Shown here piece after piece: positions 54,817-64,000 of a stretch of 64,000 bases of DNA. The stretch covers positions 98,707-162,706 of the forward strand of contig JAMPAX010000003.1 in the NCBI GenBank assembly GCA_023667015.1, read 5' to 3'. Positions within the stretch are counted from its first letter, which is position 1; each line of letters begins with the position of its first letter. The stretch comes from Muribaculaceae bacterium. Lineage in GTDB: Bacteria > Bacteroidota > Bacteroidia > Bacteroidales > Muribaculaceae. A program made the translations under genes and the position numbers. The notes below the pieces were generated by a model that did not search any database, was not told the DNA's origin, and worked only from the letters and a program-made list of their open reading frames with translations.

Positions 54817-57456
54817 ATGAGCGAAGAATTAGCAACGAAATATAACCCCGCAGAGGTAGAAGATAAATGGTATGCCTTCTGGATGGAACATGGTATGTTC
54901 CATAGTGTTCCCGATGAGCGGGAGCCTTACTGCATCGTGATCCCACCGCCGAACGTCACCGGAGTGCTCCACATGGGCCACATGCTTAACAACACTATTC
55001 AGGACATTCTTGTTCGACGTGCACGCATGCAGGGAAAGAACGCTTTATGGGTGCCAGGCACCGACCATGCTTCCATTGCCACCGAAACCAAGGTGATAGC
55101 ACGCCTGGCCGAGCAGGGTATTAAGAAAACAGACCTAACTCGCGAGCAGTTTCTGGAACACGCCTGGGACTGGACACACCAACATGGAGGGATCATTCTC
55201 CAGCAGCTCCGCAAGCTTGGCGCCTCCTGCGACTGGAGTCGTACTGCCTTCACCATGGATGAACTGCGCTCCAAGAGCGTGGTGAAAGTTTTCTGCGACC
55301 TTTACGACAAGGGTCTGATTTATCGCGGACTGCGCATGGTCAACTGGGATCCGCAGAATCGCACGGCCATCTCCGACGACGAGGTAAATTACATACAAGA
55401 GCAATCGAAACTCTACTACCTTAAATACTACGTAGCAGGCGATGCCGAAGGACGCTATGCCGTAGTGGCCACCACTCGCCCGGAGACAATCATGGGTGAT
55501 ACCGCCATGTGTATCAATCCAAAAGATCCGAAAAACGAATGGCTCAAGGGTAAGAAGGTGATTGTACCTCTGTTAGGGCGCGAAATTCCCGTAATTGAAG
55601 ATCGATATGTCGACATAGAGTTTGGTACAGGCTGTCTGAAGGTCACTCCGGCCCATGACAAGAACGACTACATGCTTGGCAAGAATCATAATCTAGAGAC
55701 TATCGACATCTTCAACGAAGATGGCACGCTCAATGAGCATGGCGGCAAATATGCCGGCATGGATCGCTTCGACTGCCGCAAGGCCATTGCCGACGACCTC
55801 AAAGAGGCCGGGCTGATGGAGAAGGTGGAAGACTACACAAATAATGTAGGCTATAGCGAGCGCACAAAGGTAGCTATTGAGCCCCGCTTGTCGTTACAAT
55901 GGTTTATCAAGATGAAACACTTCGCCGATATCGCCTTAGGCCCCGTCATGGACGATGATATACGCTTTGTGCCTGAGAAATACAAGACTACCTACCGGAT
56001 TTGGCTTGAAAACATCCAAGACTGGTGTATCAGCCGTCAGCTTTGGTGGGGTCATCGCATTCCGGCATGGTACTATACGGGCAAGGATGGCGAAGAGAAG
56101 ATCGCCGTAGCTCCTACGATGGAAGAAGCCTTGGAGAAAGCTATCGCTGAGAGTGGAATGCCGCTGAGTCCGGCCGACCTTCGGCGTGACGAAGATGCCC
56201 TTGACACATGGTTCTCATCATGGCTCTGGCCCATCACCCTCTTCAATGGCATTCTCGAGCCGGGCAATGAAGATATGAAATACTACTACCCCACCGCCAC
56301 GCTCGTGACCGGTCCGGATATCATCTTCTTCTGGGTAGCCCGCATGATTATGGCCGGATATGAATATGCCGGGAACAAACCTTTCGACAACGTTTACTTC
56401 ACCGGTATCGTACGCGACAAAATCGGCCGTAAGATGTCGAAGACTCTCGGCAACTCTCCGGATCCTATCGATTTGATAGAGAAATATGGAGCAGATGGTG
56501 TACGTATGGGACTGATGCTCGCTGCCCCGGCAGGTCATGACATTATGTATGATGACTCTCTGTGTGAGCAGGGACGCAACTTCTGCAACAAAATTTGGAA
56601 CGCCTTCCGCCTGGTAAAGGGATGGGAAGTCAGCGAAACCGCCACACAACCCGACAGTGCCAAACTCGGCCTGAGCTGGTTTGACGACAAGCTCAACAAT
56701 GCCTTGGCAGAGATGAACGACCTGATGAGCAAATTCCGTATCTCCGAAGCACTGATGACCGTCTACAAGCTCTTCTGGGATGAATTCTCCAGCTGGCTCT
56801 TGGAGGTTGTCAAGCCCGCATATGGTCAACCCATAGATCGCGCCACCTTCGATGCTGTTTTAGGACACTTCGACACACTGTTACGTATGCTCCATCCATT
56901 CATGCCCTTCATCACCGAAGAGCTGTGGCAGCATCTTGCCGAGCGTAAGGAAGCAGAGAGCATCATGAATGCACAATTGCCCTTTGCTACTGAGTATGAC
57001 GACCGCATTATAGCCGCCTTTGAGCACCTCAAAGAGGTAGTAGCCGGTATTCGCACCGTCAGAAAGCAGAAGCAGATACCACAGAAAGAGCCGTTGAAAC
57101 TCTTCATCAAGGGAGCTCACGATGGCACACTCGATGCAATTCTCATAAAGATGGGCAATTTGGATATGATAGACCTGGTAGGTGAAAAGCCTGCCGGATC
57201 GGCATCCTTTATTGTAGGGGCTATAGAATATTGCATACCACTCGAAGGGAATATTAATATAGAGGAAGAGATTAAGAAGCTTGAGAAAGATCAGGCATAC
57301 TACGAAGGATTCCTCAAGACCGTGCGCAAGAAACTAAGCAACGAGCGGTTTGTGGCCAATGCTCCGGAGCAGGTCGTAGCCTTAGAGCGCAAGAAAGAGA
57401 GCGACGCCCTCGAGAAGCTAAAAGCCATCGAAGAGAGCCTCGCTGCCCTCCGATAA
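54817..57456 (+). CDS. valS: Valine--tRNA ligase
   Basis: An 879-residue class I synthetase starting [11 protein letters not shown]. The HIGH motif is [11 protein letters not shown] (near residue 47), the editing domain includes [13 protein letters not shown] and [10 protein letters not shown], the KMSKS loop is [13 protein letters not shown], and the C-terminal coiled coil typical of ValS ([18 protein letters not shown]) is complete. All regions appear intact. Promoter at 54785; terminator at 57462-57495. Confidence 0.98.
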   Translation: MSEELATKYNPAEVEDKWYAFWMEHGMFHSVPDEREPYCIVIPPPNVTGVLHMGHMLNNTIQDILVRRARMQGKNALWVPGTDHASIATETKVIARLAEQGIKKTDLTREQFLEHAWDWTHQHGGIILQQLRKLGASCDWSRTAFTMDELRSKSVVKVFCDLYDKGLIYRGLRMVNWDPQNRTAISDDEVNYIQEQSKLYYLKYYVAGDAEGRYAVVATTRPETIMGDTAMCINPKDPKNEWLKGKKVIVPLLGREIPVIEDRYVDIEFGTGCLKVTPAHDKNDYMLGKNHNLETIDIFNEDGTLNEHGGKYAGMDRFDCRKAIADDLKEAGLMEKVEDYTNNVGYSERTKVAIEPRLSLQWFIKMKHFADIALGPVMDDDIRFVPEKYKTTYRIWLENIQDWCISRQLWWGHRIPAWYYTGKDGEEKIAVAPTMEEALEKAIAESGMPLSPADLRRDEDALDTWFSSWLWPITLFNGILEPGNEDMKYYYPTATLVTGPDIIFFWVARMIMAGYEYAGNKPFDNVYFTGIVRDKIGRKMSKTLGNSPDPIDLIEKYGADGVRMGLMLAAPAGHDIMYDDSLCEQGRNFCNKIWNAFRLVKGWEVSETATQPDSAKLGLSWFDDKLNNALAEMNDLMSKFRISEALMTVYKLFWDEFSSWLLEVVKPAYGQPIDRATFDAVLGHFDTLLRMLHPFMPFITEELWQHLAERKEAESIMNAQLPFATEYDDRIIAAFEHLKEVVAGIRTVRKQKQIPQKEPLKLFIKGAHDGTLDAILIKMGNLDMIDLVGEKPAGSASFIVGAIEYCIPLEGNINIEEEIKKLEKDQAYYEGFLKTVRKKLSNERFVANAPEQVVALERKKESDALEKLKAIEESLAALR

Positions 57457-57461
57457 TCATT

Positions 57462-57495
57462 CAAGGCTCCAAATCCCTTAGAGATTTGGAGCCTT
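57462..57495 (+). terminator. Terminator after valS
   Basis: A perfect 14-bp stem CAAGGCTCCAAATC/GATTTGGAGCCTTG with a 6-nt loop; U-tract is poor. The 57496-57651 spacer holds only a small GGGG/CCCC hairpin near 57619-57632. Confidence 0.7.
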
Positions 57496-57651
57496 GACGA
57501 TTATAATGTAATAGTTAGTAATTATCGGTCCATCATTCCTCGTGGGTATGCAACCGGCAGTGACAGCTTTAGGCAATATCATCATTGCAAAGTAGAGATA
57601 ATTGCTAATTTTATACAACGGGGCTTAGACCCCAATTTTATAAGATCGGGC

Positions 57652-58728
57652 TTAGTCTGTTGCGGTCTTGGGGCTTTTGGGGTCTATGAGGATATATTGT
57701 TTGTAATATGCTATCAACAAAGCTGTGACCGGCAGAGCTATTATCATCCCTATGATTCCAAGTAATGTGCCCCATACGGATAGAGACAATAGAATGATAG
57801 CCGGATTCAGTCCGAGTGTCCTTCCCATAATCTTGGGGGTCAATAGATAGTCACAGACACATTGGCTGAAGACATATACGGCTATACATTTCCCAAATTC
57901 AGACCAAAAGCCGACAGTCCCGGTCAGAGAGTCCAGATAGCAAAGAATGACAACGGGGATTATAGTGACATACTGTACATAGGGTATCATGTACAATATA
58001 CCGACAAGCAGTCCCATGACGATGGCCAGAGGAAGGCCGACAATGGAAAATCCTATACAATAGAATACGGATGCACATCCGGCGATGACAGCCTGCGAAC
58101 GGAAATATGTGTCCATATTAACTTTGATGTCATCAAATATAGGATATACTTTCTCACGATATTTGGGAGGGATAATCTTACGAAAACCGGTCATCAGTTG
58201 TCGATAGTCGAGCATGATGAAGATAACGTATATGAAAGTCAAAAGCCATTCTATGGTATGCATTACCACTTCTAACGAAGAAGAGAGAACCGATGTCCCC
58301 TTTTTAAACATCTCTACCAATTGCTGAGAATTATAATACCGCCGAAGATTATCGAGATTGAGACTCTGAGTGATATATTCTTGGAAATCAGGCGGCAGGA
58401 AAGTGGATGAATGTCCGGATGATGCTTTTATCAGTTTTTCGAGTTGTTCTATTTCATTTATGGACAGCGGCACTAAGATACAGGCAAGTCCACCTATTAA
58501 GACAATCGTCTCAATAAGTGTAAGGAAAACGGGGACTACTCTGCTTTTCAGCTTAAGACGTTTTTGTTGAAACTCGACTATGGGCTCAAGAACATATGCT
58601 ATCAAACAGGCGACGCAAAATGGGAGTAGCACATTCTTCAGATAATTTATAAGCCACACAGAGACAGCAATCACAGCGATAGCCACGATTGCGCGAATAA
58701 CCTGGTCGAATGTTATAGACTTTCGCAT
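57652..58728 (-). CDS. AI-2E family transporter
   Basis: A 358-residue inner-membrane protein with about seven hydrophobic segments. The order is a two-helix N-terminus (VIRAIVAIAVIAVSVWLINYL), a periplasmic loop (~90-150), then AIVMGLLVGILYMIPYVQYV and the family end PKIMGRTLGLNPAIILLSLSVWGTLLGIIGMIIALPVTALL. The family includes Na+/H+ antiporters and exporters; the AI-2 name comes from one member and substrate is unknown here. Confidence 0.93.
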   Translation of the reverse strand: MRKSITFDQVIRAIVAIAVIAVSVWLINYLKNVLLPFCVACLIAYVLEPIVEFQQKRLKLKSRVVPVFLTLIETIVLIGGLACILVPLSINEIEQLEKLIKASSGHSSTFLPPDFQEYITQSLNLDNLRRYYNSQQLVEMFKKGTSVLSSSLEVVMHTIEWLLTFIYVIFIMLDYRQLMTGFRKIIPPKYREKVYPIFDDIKVNMDTYFRSQAVIAGCASVFYCIGFSIVGLPLAIVMGLLVGILYMIPYVQYVTIIPVVILCYLDSLTGTVGFWSEFGKCIAVYVFSQCVCDYLLTPKIMGRTLGLNPAIILLSLSVWGTLLGIIGMIIALPVTALLIAYYKQYILIDPKSPKTATD

Positions 58729-58849
58729 AGCCGTATAGATTTAGTGGATAATAATATTCTAACAAATCCACACAGCATATCGTTTTAACTGAGTCGCAAA
58801 CTATGTCTAAATTTACTTCCTCTATGTATAGGATGTTTATGAGATGGAC

Positions 58850-58875
58850 TTTGAATTTAAATCGTCCATCTACTT
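58850..58875. repeat. Palindromic intergenic element, single arm
   Basis: The minus strand reads TAAGTAGATGGACGATTTAA then ATTCAA, one arm of the element at 42360-42415. It ends one base from the miaA stop codon. No convincing second arm lies upstream. Confidence 0.65.
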
Positions 58876-58876
58876 A

Positions 58877-59764
58877 TTAGATGGATACAATAATTTTTGT
58901 CAGCTCTTTGATGGGGAGCGTTGCATCGAGCCATACGATCTCCGGATCTCTCTTTAGCCAAGTCAGCTGTTTCTTAGCATATACTCGCGTGTTTTTCTGC
59001 AATCTCAATATTGCTCCTTCGAGCGTCATTTCGCCATCCAGATATTTCAGTATCTCTTTGACTCCTACTGTATTTAGCGAATTGAGATCGCGATACTCCA
59101 TAACATTGCGAATCTCATCAATCAATCCGGCACTGACCATGCGCTCTACTCGCTCATTAATCCTGTGGAAAAGTTTTTGGCGCTCCATTTGTAGTGCGTA
59201 TTTTTTTATCCGAAATTCGCGTTGCTTTTTCCTGCCGGTGAGCATCGACGAATATGGCTTGCTTGCCTGAATACTGATTTCTACTGCGTGAAATACTCGC
59301 TTTGTATTCTGCTTATCAACTCGCTTATAGTACTCAGGATCAAGCCGCTCTAATTCGCCTAATAACCAATCATTTCCCTTTGCATGATGTTCTTGCATGA
59401 GGGCTTGACGCACTTGGTCAGTAACTGTAGGCAATTCATCGATACCATTGCAGAGAGCATCTACATACATCATCGACCCCCCACACACCACCGGAATTTT
59501 CCCTTCACCCCAGAGTCTCTCGCTAATCTCCAAGGCTGTCCTCTCAAATTCCGATGCGCTGAAATAGCTATCCGGAGGAAGTGTCCCTATAAGATGATGG
59601 GGCACAGCTGAAAGCTCCTCTGCAGATGGCTGAGCCGTCACTATTGGCAGCCCGGTATATATCTGCCTGCTGTCGGCAGATATAATCTCTGTCTTCAGCT
59701 CACGGGCTACGGCAATAGCCAGGGCCGACTTCCCGGAGGCGGTCGGCCCTGTGATGACAATCAT
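58877..59764 (-). CDS. miaA: tRNA dimethylallyltransferase
   Basis: Adds the isopentenyl group to A37 of tRNAs reading UNN codons. From the ATG at 59764 the protein has 295 residues and starts MIVITGPTASGKSALAIA with the P-loop at the N-terminus as in the family; a longer frame from a TTG at 59827 is less likely. Other signatures: ISADSRQIYTGL, HHLIGTLPPDSYFSASEFE, and VVCGGSMMYVDALCNGID. It follows pepT by 38 bp on the same strand. Confidence 0.95.
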   Translation of the reverse strand: MIVITGPTASGKSALAIAVARELKTEIISADSRQIYTGLPIVTAQPSAEELSAVPHHLIGTLPPDSYFSASEFERTALEISERLWGEGKIPVVCGGSMMYVDALCNGIDELPTVTDQVRQALMQEHHAKGNDWLLGELERLDPEYYKRVDKQNTKRVFHAVEISIQASKPYSSMLTGRKKQREFRIKKYALQMERQKLFHRINERVERMVSAGLIDEIRNVMEYRDLNSLNTVGVKEILKYLDGEMTLEGAILRLQKNTRVYAKKQLTWLKRDPEIVWLDATLPIKELTKIIVSI

Positions 59765-59802
59765 TTGTCGGTCTGCACCTGCAGACTGCTGATTGAGGCG
59801 GT

Positions 59803-61023
59803 TCACTTCGATGCTATCAGTTTGCAAATATTGACGATAACATCAGTAGCTTTCTCCATAGACTGGATAGGAACATACTCATAGCGGCCATGGAAGTTTT
59901 CTCCACCGGCAAAGATATTGGGACATGGGAGTCCCTTGAATGAAAGTTGCGCGCCGTCTGTACCTCCACGGATAGGATCTACTAAAGGCTCTACACCGGC
60001 CTCACGCATAGCCTCTTCAGCCAGAGTAATGATGTGCATGACGGGTTCTATCTTCTCCCGCATGTTGTAATACTGGTCCGAAATCTCAGCTGTGCAACTG
60101 CCGGGGTATTCCTCATTGGTCTTGCGTACGAGATGTTCTATCTCTTTTTTGCGGCTCTCGAAGCGTGCTCGGTCATGGTCACGGATGATGTAGCTGAGTG
60201 TTGTCTCCTCTACCGTACCGTTGATTCCCACAAGATGATAGAAGCCCTCGTAGCCCTCAGTATGTTCCGGGGTTTCCCAGCGAGGAAGCATTGAGGCAAA
60301 CTGGTTGGCTACACGAATTGAGTTGATCATCTTATGCTTGGCTGTTCCGGGATGTACATTGCGTCCCTTTATGGTAATCTTCACCCCGGCTGCGTTGAAG
60401 TTTTCAAACTCCAGCTGACCGATTGTACCACCGTCCATTGTATATGCGAAGTCACATCCGAAGAGTTCTACGTCAAACTTGTGGGCACCTTTGCCAATCT
60501 CCTCATCCGGGTTGAAAGCAATTCGGATCTTTCCATGTTTAATCTCAGGATGTTCCTGAAGATAAGCTACGGCGGTAATAATTTCTGCAATACCGGCCTT
60601 ATCATCTGCTCCCAAGAGGGTCGTACCGTCAGTGACGATAAGATCCTGTCCCAAGTAGTTCATAAGCTCCGGAAATTCCGATGGAGAAAGCACGATTTGC
60701 TCTCTTTCATTAAGTATGATATCCTTGCCATCATACTTCTCTACGATACGAGGATTGACATGCTTGCCGCTCATATCTGGAGCTGTGTCCAAGTGGGCAA
60801 TGAATCCTACTGTGGGAAGCTCCTTGTCAGTGTTGGCACGGAGGGTTGCCATCAGGTAACCATTACCATCGAGGGTTATCTCTTCCAGACCCATCTTCTC
60901 GAGCTCACCTTTCAGGTATTCTGCAAATACCATCTGGCCCGGAGTTGACGGAGTCATGTTTGTCATATCGTCGCTCTGTGTGTCGAACGTTACGAATTTC
61001 AAAAATCGATCTATTACTGTCAT
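59803..61023 (-). CDS. pepT: Peptidase T (tripeptidase)
   Basis: A 406-residue cytoplasmic zinc aminotripeptidase of the M20 family. Metal ligands and catalytic residues lie in [46 protein letters not shown] and late [14 protein letters not shown]. The ATG at 61023 ([18 protein letters not shown]) is the standard family start; the upstream extension is basic and atypical. Promoter at 61041; miaA follows. Confidence 0.97.
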   Translation of the reverse strand: MTVIDRFLKFVTFDTQSDDMTNMTPSTPGQMVFAEYLKGELEKMGLEEITLDGNGYLMATLRANTDKELPTVGFIAHLDTAPDMSGKHVNPRIVEKYDGKDIILNEREQIVLSPSEFPELMNYLGQDLIVTDGTTLLGADDKAGIAEIITAVAYLQEHPEIKHGKIRIAFNPDEEIGKGAHKFDVELFGCDFAYTMDGGTIGQLEFENFNAAGVKITIKGRNVHPGTAKHKMINSIRVANQFASMLPRWETPEHTEGYEGFYHLVGINGTVEETTLSYIIRDHDRARFESRKKEIEHLVRKTNEEYPGSCTAEISDQYYNMREKIEPVMHIITLAEEAMREAGVEPLVDPIRGGTDGAQLSFKGLPCPNIFAGGENFHGRYEYVPIQSMEKATDVIVNICKLIASK

Positions 61024-61040
61024 GGTCTTTAGATTTTTTA

Positions 61041-61048
61041 CAAAAGTA
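61041..61048 (-). promoter_or_regulatory. -7 promoter motif of pepT-miaA
   Basis: Minus-strand TACTTTTG, 17 bp before the pepT start; this short leader also rejects starts further upstream. Confidence 0.6.
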
Positions 61049-61091
61049 ATAATTTTCTTTCTATTTCTACACCCCCTATCGATTCTTTTTG

Positions 61092-61099
61092 TAAATTTG
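61092..61099 (+). promoter_or_regulatory. -7 promoter motif of the nuclease-mnmE unit
   Basis: TAAATTTG, 58 bp before the nuclease start; no clear -33. Confidence 0.55.
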
Positions 61100-61157
61100 C
61101 ATAAACTCATAAACCATCAAAATTCGGTTCCATCGAATTTTAATTACCTAAGAATAT

Positions 61158-61982
61158 ATGAAGAAATTTCTTATTATAGCAGTTGTCGTTGCATGTGTAG
61201 CGATATGTGCCCAGAAAGCATTGAACAACCCGGAGGCGTTGGCCGATAATAATGTAGCCGCCAACAATGGTGCATTAACCTCAGGACTACACTATGATAA
61301 CCTCGACATGGTCGATATCCCTGCCGACATCCCGTCATATCCCAAATCTTATACCGGCTTCCGTCTCTCCTTCAATCCTGAAAACCATACTCCCAATTGG
61401 GTAGGATGGGAACTCCTGGCCACGGAGATTGATGGCCCGGAATCCAGATCTAACAAATTCTGGCAAGATGAAAGCGTACGTGGATGCCCCACTCTTGCCG
61501 ACTACAAGAACTCCGGCTATGATCGCGGACATATATGCCCCGCAGCCGATCAGAAATGGAGCCGACAAGCTATGAATGATTGCTTCGTGCTAACCAACAT
61601 GTGCCCTCAGGATGGCGCTCTTAATCGTGGAGCTTGGCAGACTCTCGAGCAGAAGGAACGACTGTGGGCTCAAAGAGATTCGGCCATCGTAATCGTCGCC
61701 GGACCTTTATATGACCCTGTCGATGTCAAGACTATCGGAGAATCACACGTAAGAGTACCCTCTGCCTTCTTCAAGGCTATATGTGCTCCATATCAAAGTA
61801 ATCCCAGAGCTATTGCTTTCGTATATCCCAATATGTCAGCACCGGGCAATATGCAAAACTACGTCATGACCATCGATGACCTTGAGAAACTCACGGGATT
61901 CGACTTCTTCTCAGCTCTCCCCGACGATATAGAAAATAAAATTGAAGCAGTAGCCTCATTTAAGGAATGGAACAAACAATGA
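61158..61982 (+). CDS. Secreted DNA/RNA non-specific endonuclease (NUC1 family)
   Basis: A 274-residue exported nuclease. A hydrophobic signal segment (4-18) is followed by a ~45-residue linker and the beta-beta-alpha-metal nuclease domain. The active-site motif is GYDRGHICPA (DRGH, 122-125), and the metal-binding asparagine is in FVLTNMCPQDGALNRGAW. It overlaps mnmE by 4 bp (ATGA), so they are translationally coupled, an unexpected pair. Confidence 0.94.
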   Translation: MKKFLIIAVVVACVAICAQKALNNPEALADNNVAANNGALTSGLHYDNLDMVDIPADIPSYPKSYTGFRLSFNPENHTPNWVGWELLATEIDGPESRSNKFWQDESVRGCPTLADYKNSGYDRGHICPAADQKWSRQAMNDCFVLTNMCPQDGALNRGAWQTLEQKERLWAQRDSAIVIVAGPLYDPVDVKTIGESHVRVPSAFFKAICAPYQSNPRAIAFVYPNMSAPGNMQNYVMTIDDLEKLTGFDFFSALPDDIENKIEAVASFKEWNKQ

Positions 61983-63373
61983 CCAATCAAGACACAATCG
62001 CGGCTATCGCTACCCCCTCCGGAGAAGGGGGAATAGCCGTAATCAGAATATCCGGTCCTCAAGCTATTACAATTGCTCAATCATGCTGGAAGGGAGCAAA
62101 TCTGGGTATCGCAGAAAGCCACTCTGCCCATCTCGGCACTATAACCGATACCGATGGCTCCCCCCTCGATCAAGCTGTAGCCACCATCTTTCGCACCCCA
62201 AGGTCCTTCACCGGGGAGGATACCGTAGAACTCTCAATCCATGGGGGACGCTGGCTCCAACAGTCTGTGCTTAATAGAATCATTCAGGCCGGTGCTCGCC
62301 CGGCCACCGCCGGAGAGTTCTCTCAACGCGCATTTCTCAACGGACGAATAGACCTCGCTCAGGCTGAAGGTATTGCCGATCTTATTGCTGCCAATTCTCA
62401 TGCCGCCCATCGACTTGCCATATCCCAAACAACCGGCTCCTTCTCCCGGAAGCTTGAACAACTACGTCTGAAACTCATAGACTTCGCGGCAATGCTTGAA
62501 CTCGAACTCGACTTCTCCGAAGAAGATGTAGAATTTGCCGACCGACAAGCACTGTTGCAACTCTGCGACAAAACCATACTGACAGTAAAAAAACTCACTG
62601 AATCCTTCAATGCCGGAAGAATGTATAAAGAAGGAATACCAGTAGTTATTGCCGGAAAACCAAATGCCGGAAAATCCACACTCCTCAACAACCTCCTCGA
62701 AGACGACCTCGCCATAGTCTCTGAAATCCCCGGAACCACCCGCGATATTATCGAAGCAACAACCGAAATCAACGGCATCCGATTTCGATTTAGCGACACC
62801 GCCGGACTGCACGACTCCACGGAGATAATAGAACAAAAAGGGATAGAACGAGCAATCAAACGAATTGAATCCTCCTCTATAATCCTATGGCTTGTAGACT
62901 CCACAGACATCCATTCCGACCAAATGCCGGACTTCAACATCCCCGAAGACAGCACCGTCATTACCGTATACACCAAAGTAGATCTGCTTAATAAAGATGC
63001 ATATCAAGCTACTCACCACCCTCAAGACCCGCAATCATCAACAAAGCAGGGAGACACATCAAAAATAGAGATCACAATCAGTGCAAAAACCTCAGAAGGG
63101 ATAGAAGAGCTCAAAGCCAAAATCTCCGAGACAGCATCAATAGACACCGCCACTGACGACATCATCATCAGCAACGCTCGCCACTACTCTGCTCTACTAA
63201 GAGCAGCAGAGTCCCTACGCAGGGCACGGCAAACCATCGAACAAGGCCTCTCACCTGTACTAACAGCCATGGACGTAAGAGAAGCCACCGCAGCCATAGC
63301 AGAAATAACCGGCCAAATAACGACCACCGACCTCCTCCAAACCATCTTCTCCCACTTCTGCATCGGAAAGTAA
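61979..63373 (+). CDS. mnmE: tRNA uridine-5-carboxymethylaminomethyl(34) synthesis GTPase
   Basis: Works with MnmG to modify U34 of tRNAs. The 464-residue protein starts MTNQDTIAAIATPSGEGG. The N-terminal tetrahydrofolate-binding domain (1-120) is followed by a helical domain with the inserted G domain: GKPNAGKSTLLNN (G1), the GTTRD (G2) and DTAG (G3) loops, and YTKVDL (G4). It ends in CIGK, the invariant C-terminus with the zinc-free cysteine used in catalysis. The last 18 bp of the gene are a candidate integration site (63356-63373). Confidence 0.96.
   Translation: MTNQDTIAAIATPSGEGGIAVIRISGPQAITIAQSCWKGANLGIAESHSAHLGTITDTDGSPLDQAVATIFRTPRSFTGEDTVELSIHGGRWLQQSVLNRIIQAGARPATAGEFSQRAFLNGRIDLAQAEGIADLIAANSHAAHRLAISQTTGSFSRKLEQLRLKLIDFAAMLELELDFSEEDVEFADRQALLQLCDKTILTVKKLTESFNAGRMYKEGIPVVIAGKPNAGKSTLLNNLLEDDLAIVSEIPGTTRDIIEATTEINGIRFRFSDTAGLHDSTEIIEQKGIERAIKRIESSSIILWLVDSTDIHSDQMPDFNIPEDSTVITVYTKVDLLNKDAYQATHHPQDPQSSTKQGDTSKIEITISAKTSEGIEELKAKISETASIDTATDDIIISNARHYSALLRAAESLRRARQTIEQGLSPVLTAMDVREATAAIAEITGQITTTDLLQTIFSHFCIGK
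63356..63373 (+). other. Candidate attachment site at the 3' end of mnmE
   Basis: TTCTGCATCGGAAAGTAA encodes the conserved FCIGK-stop end. In Enterobacteria, SGI1-family elements integrate in the last 18 bp of trmE (mnmE). Here a mobile-element type gene follows at 63624. The matching repeat on the far side is outside the window. Confidence 0.45.
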
Positions 63374-63443
63374 GCCGTTGATTATAAATGACATACAATG
63401 GCATCAATTGACTGTCATTGAACGTCAAAACTTGAATACACTG

Positions 63444-63484
63444 CGAAACGCCTTATGCTGATAAAGGTCAGTATAAGGCGTTTC
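63444..63484 (+). terminator. Terminator after mnmE
   Basis: A 17-bp stem (GAAACGCCTTATGCTGA with TCAGTATAAGGCGTTTC, one G-T pair) around a 7-nt loop, ending in GTTTC. The spacer from here to 63623 has no gene but contains GCGTCACGG/GTGATACGC near-repeats (63563-63590) that could be recombinase sites. Confidence 0.7.
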
Positions 63485-63623
63485 TACGCATTTATTTGTA
63501 CGGATATTGTACGTCGTTGACCAATCCCACCCCAAGCATCAGCAAGGTGGTGGAGGTTGTGGTGCGTCACGGTACGCTGTGATACGCCACGATACAAATT
63601 TTGGAGAAATCAACACGTATGAT

Positions 63624-64000
63624 ATGAGTACAAACATTAAAATTGAGAAGATTTGTGAGTGGTGTGGCAACAAGTTCACGGCACAAACAACAGTGACACG
63701 CTTCTGCTCGAAGCGGTGTGCGGAGCATTCTTACAAGGAGAGGATGCGTCAAAAGAAAATTGCACTTTCCAATCAGGAGACTCAGGTACAATCATTAAAA
63801 GGCAACAAGTGGAAAGATAAAGAGTTTCTAACTCCAACACAAGCGGCTGAATTTCTTGGCATCGGTCGGATGACCATCTATCGCAATATCCGTGACGGGA
63901 AAATCAAGGTAAAGAGATTTGACCGAAAAACACTCATCAGCAAAGCTGACATTGCGGCTATGTTTGATTATCTTCCACCGAAAGAAGCAACATCTGCACC
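63624..64000 (+). CDS. Zinc-ribbon/helix-turn-helix (excisionase-like) protein, C-terminus beyond the window
   Basis: An open frame of at least 125 codons, running off the edge. The N-terminus has a treble-clef-like zinc site CEWCGNKFTA then FCSKRCAEHSYKERMR. After a linker, LTPTQAAEFLGIGRMTIYRNIRDGKIKVKRFDR is a MerR/excisionase-type helix-turn-helix (HTH_17). This architecture is typical of Bacteroides integrative elements, where it lies near a tyrosine recombinase. Its position 250 bp after mnmE suggests the left end of an integrated element. Start chosen at the first ATG without a stop close behind. Confidence 0.8.
   Translation, partial: MSTNIKIEKICEWCGNKFTAQTTVTRFCSKRCAEHSYKERMRQKKIALSNQETQVQSLKGNKWKDKEFLTPTQAAEFLGIGRMTIYRNIRDGKIKVKRFDRKTLISKADIAAMFDYLPPKEATSA

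Overview
The window reads as chromosomal DNA of a Bacteroidota member, most likely order Bacteroidales. Muribaculaceae or a relative is a guess from overall gene content, not a proof. Supporting signs are the Bacteroidota -7 promoter motif TAnnTTTG in front of many genes (eno, ansA, HU, glyS, trpS, valS, the tRNA), the absence of strong Shine-Dalgarno sequences, several TonB-dependent receptors paired with surface lipoproteins, and OPT, YitT, LemA and TIGR02757 family genes. About 45 protein genes, one tRNA and one riboswitch are supported. No rRNA, CRISPR array or transposase gene was seen.

Layout. 1-7.6 kb: the end of an S9 peptidase, enolase, a DUF1460-like protein that lacks its nucleophile, cytoplasmic asparaginase, then asd with a RecD-like helicase, and fabD. 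7.7-17.4 kb: a secreted six-hairpin glycosidase, an OPT peptide transporter, an outer-membrane barrel receptor, a Gly/Pro/Trp-rich secreted protein, an FMN-binding protein and a MATE exporter. 17.6-28.1 kb: HU, the hom-metX methionine/threonine pair, CorA, a TonB receptor with its lipoprotein, YitT and a small barrel. 28.1-37.6 kb: a tight seven-gene minus-strand operon headed by glyS (lemA, FKBP, S9 peptidase, small lipoprotein, opine-type dehydrogenase, LtaS-like transferase), then a low-molecular-weight phosphatase. 37.6-44.8 kb: a cobalamin riboswitch followed by a complete B12 uptake operon (BtuB-like receptor, BtuG-like beta-propeller lipoprotein, BtuF, BtuC, BtuD) and an unassigned lipoprotein. 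44.9-51.0 kb: tRNA-Leu, metY, an SGNH hydrolase, trpS, a ZnuA-like lipoprotein without metal ligands, a nucleoside-gate protein and a thioredoxin. 51.2-52.4 kb: a C39-like/VKOR fusion followed by an unlisted 41-codon peptide gene that resembles a RiPP or bacteriocin precursor. 52.4-63.4 kb: TIGR02757, a GHL10 glycosidase, valS, an AI-2E family protein, miaA, pepT, a secreted nuclease and mnmE. The right edge (from 63.4 kb) carries a zinc-ribbon/HTH gene typical of Bacteroides mobile elements, directly behind the 3' end of mnmE. That 3' end is a known integration target in other bacteria.

Two themes cut across the genes. First, the intergenic DNA is rich in small repeats: a dispersed palindromic element (37613-37775, 42360-42415, half copy 58850-58875), a shared stop-proximal hairpin (14761, 48370), and many 7-20 bp tandem repeats beside start or stop codons. 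Second, several proteins look like family members that have lost catalytic or ligand residues (DUF1460-like, ZnuA-like, C39-like, possibly the SGNH hydrolase). The most interesting candidate system is the C39-like/VKOR gene with its 41-residue peptide; the best understood is the riboswitch-controlled B12 operon.
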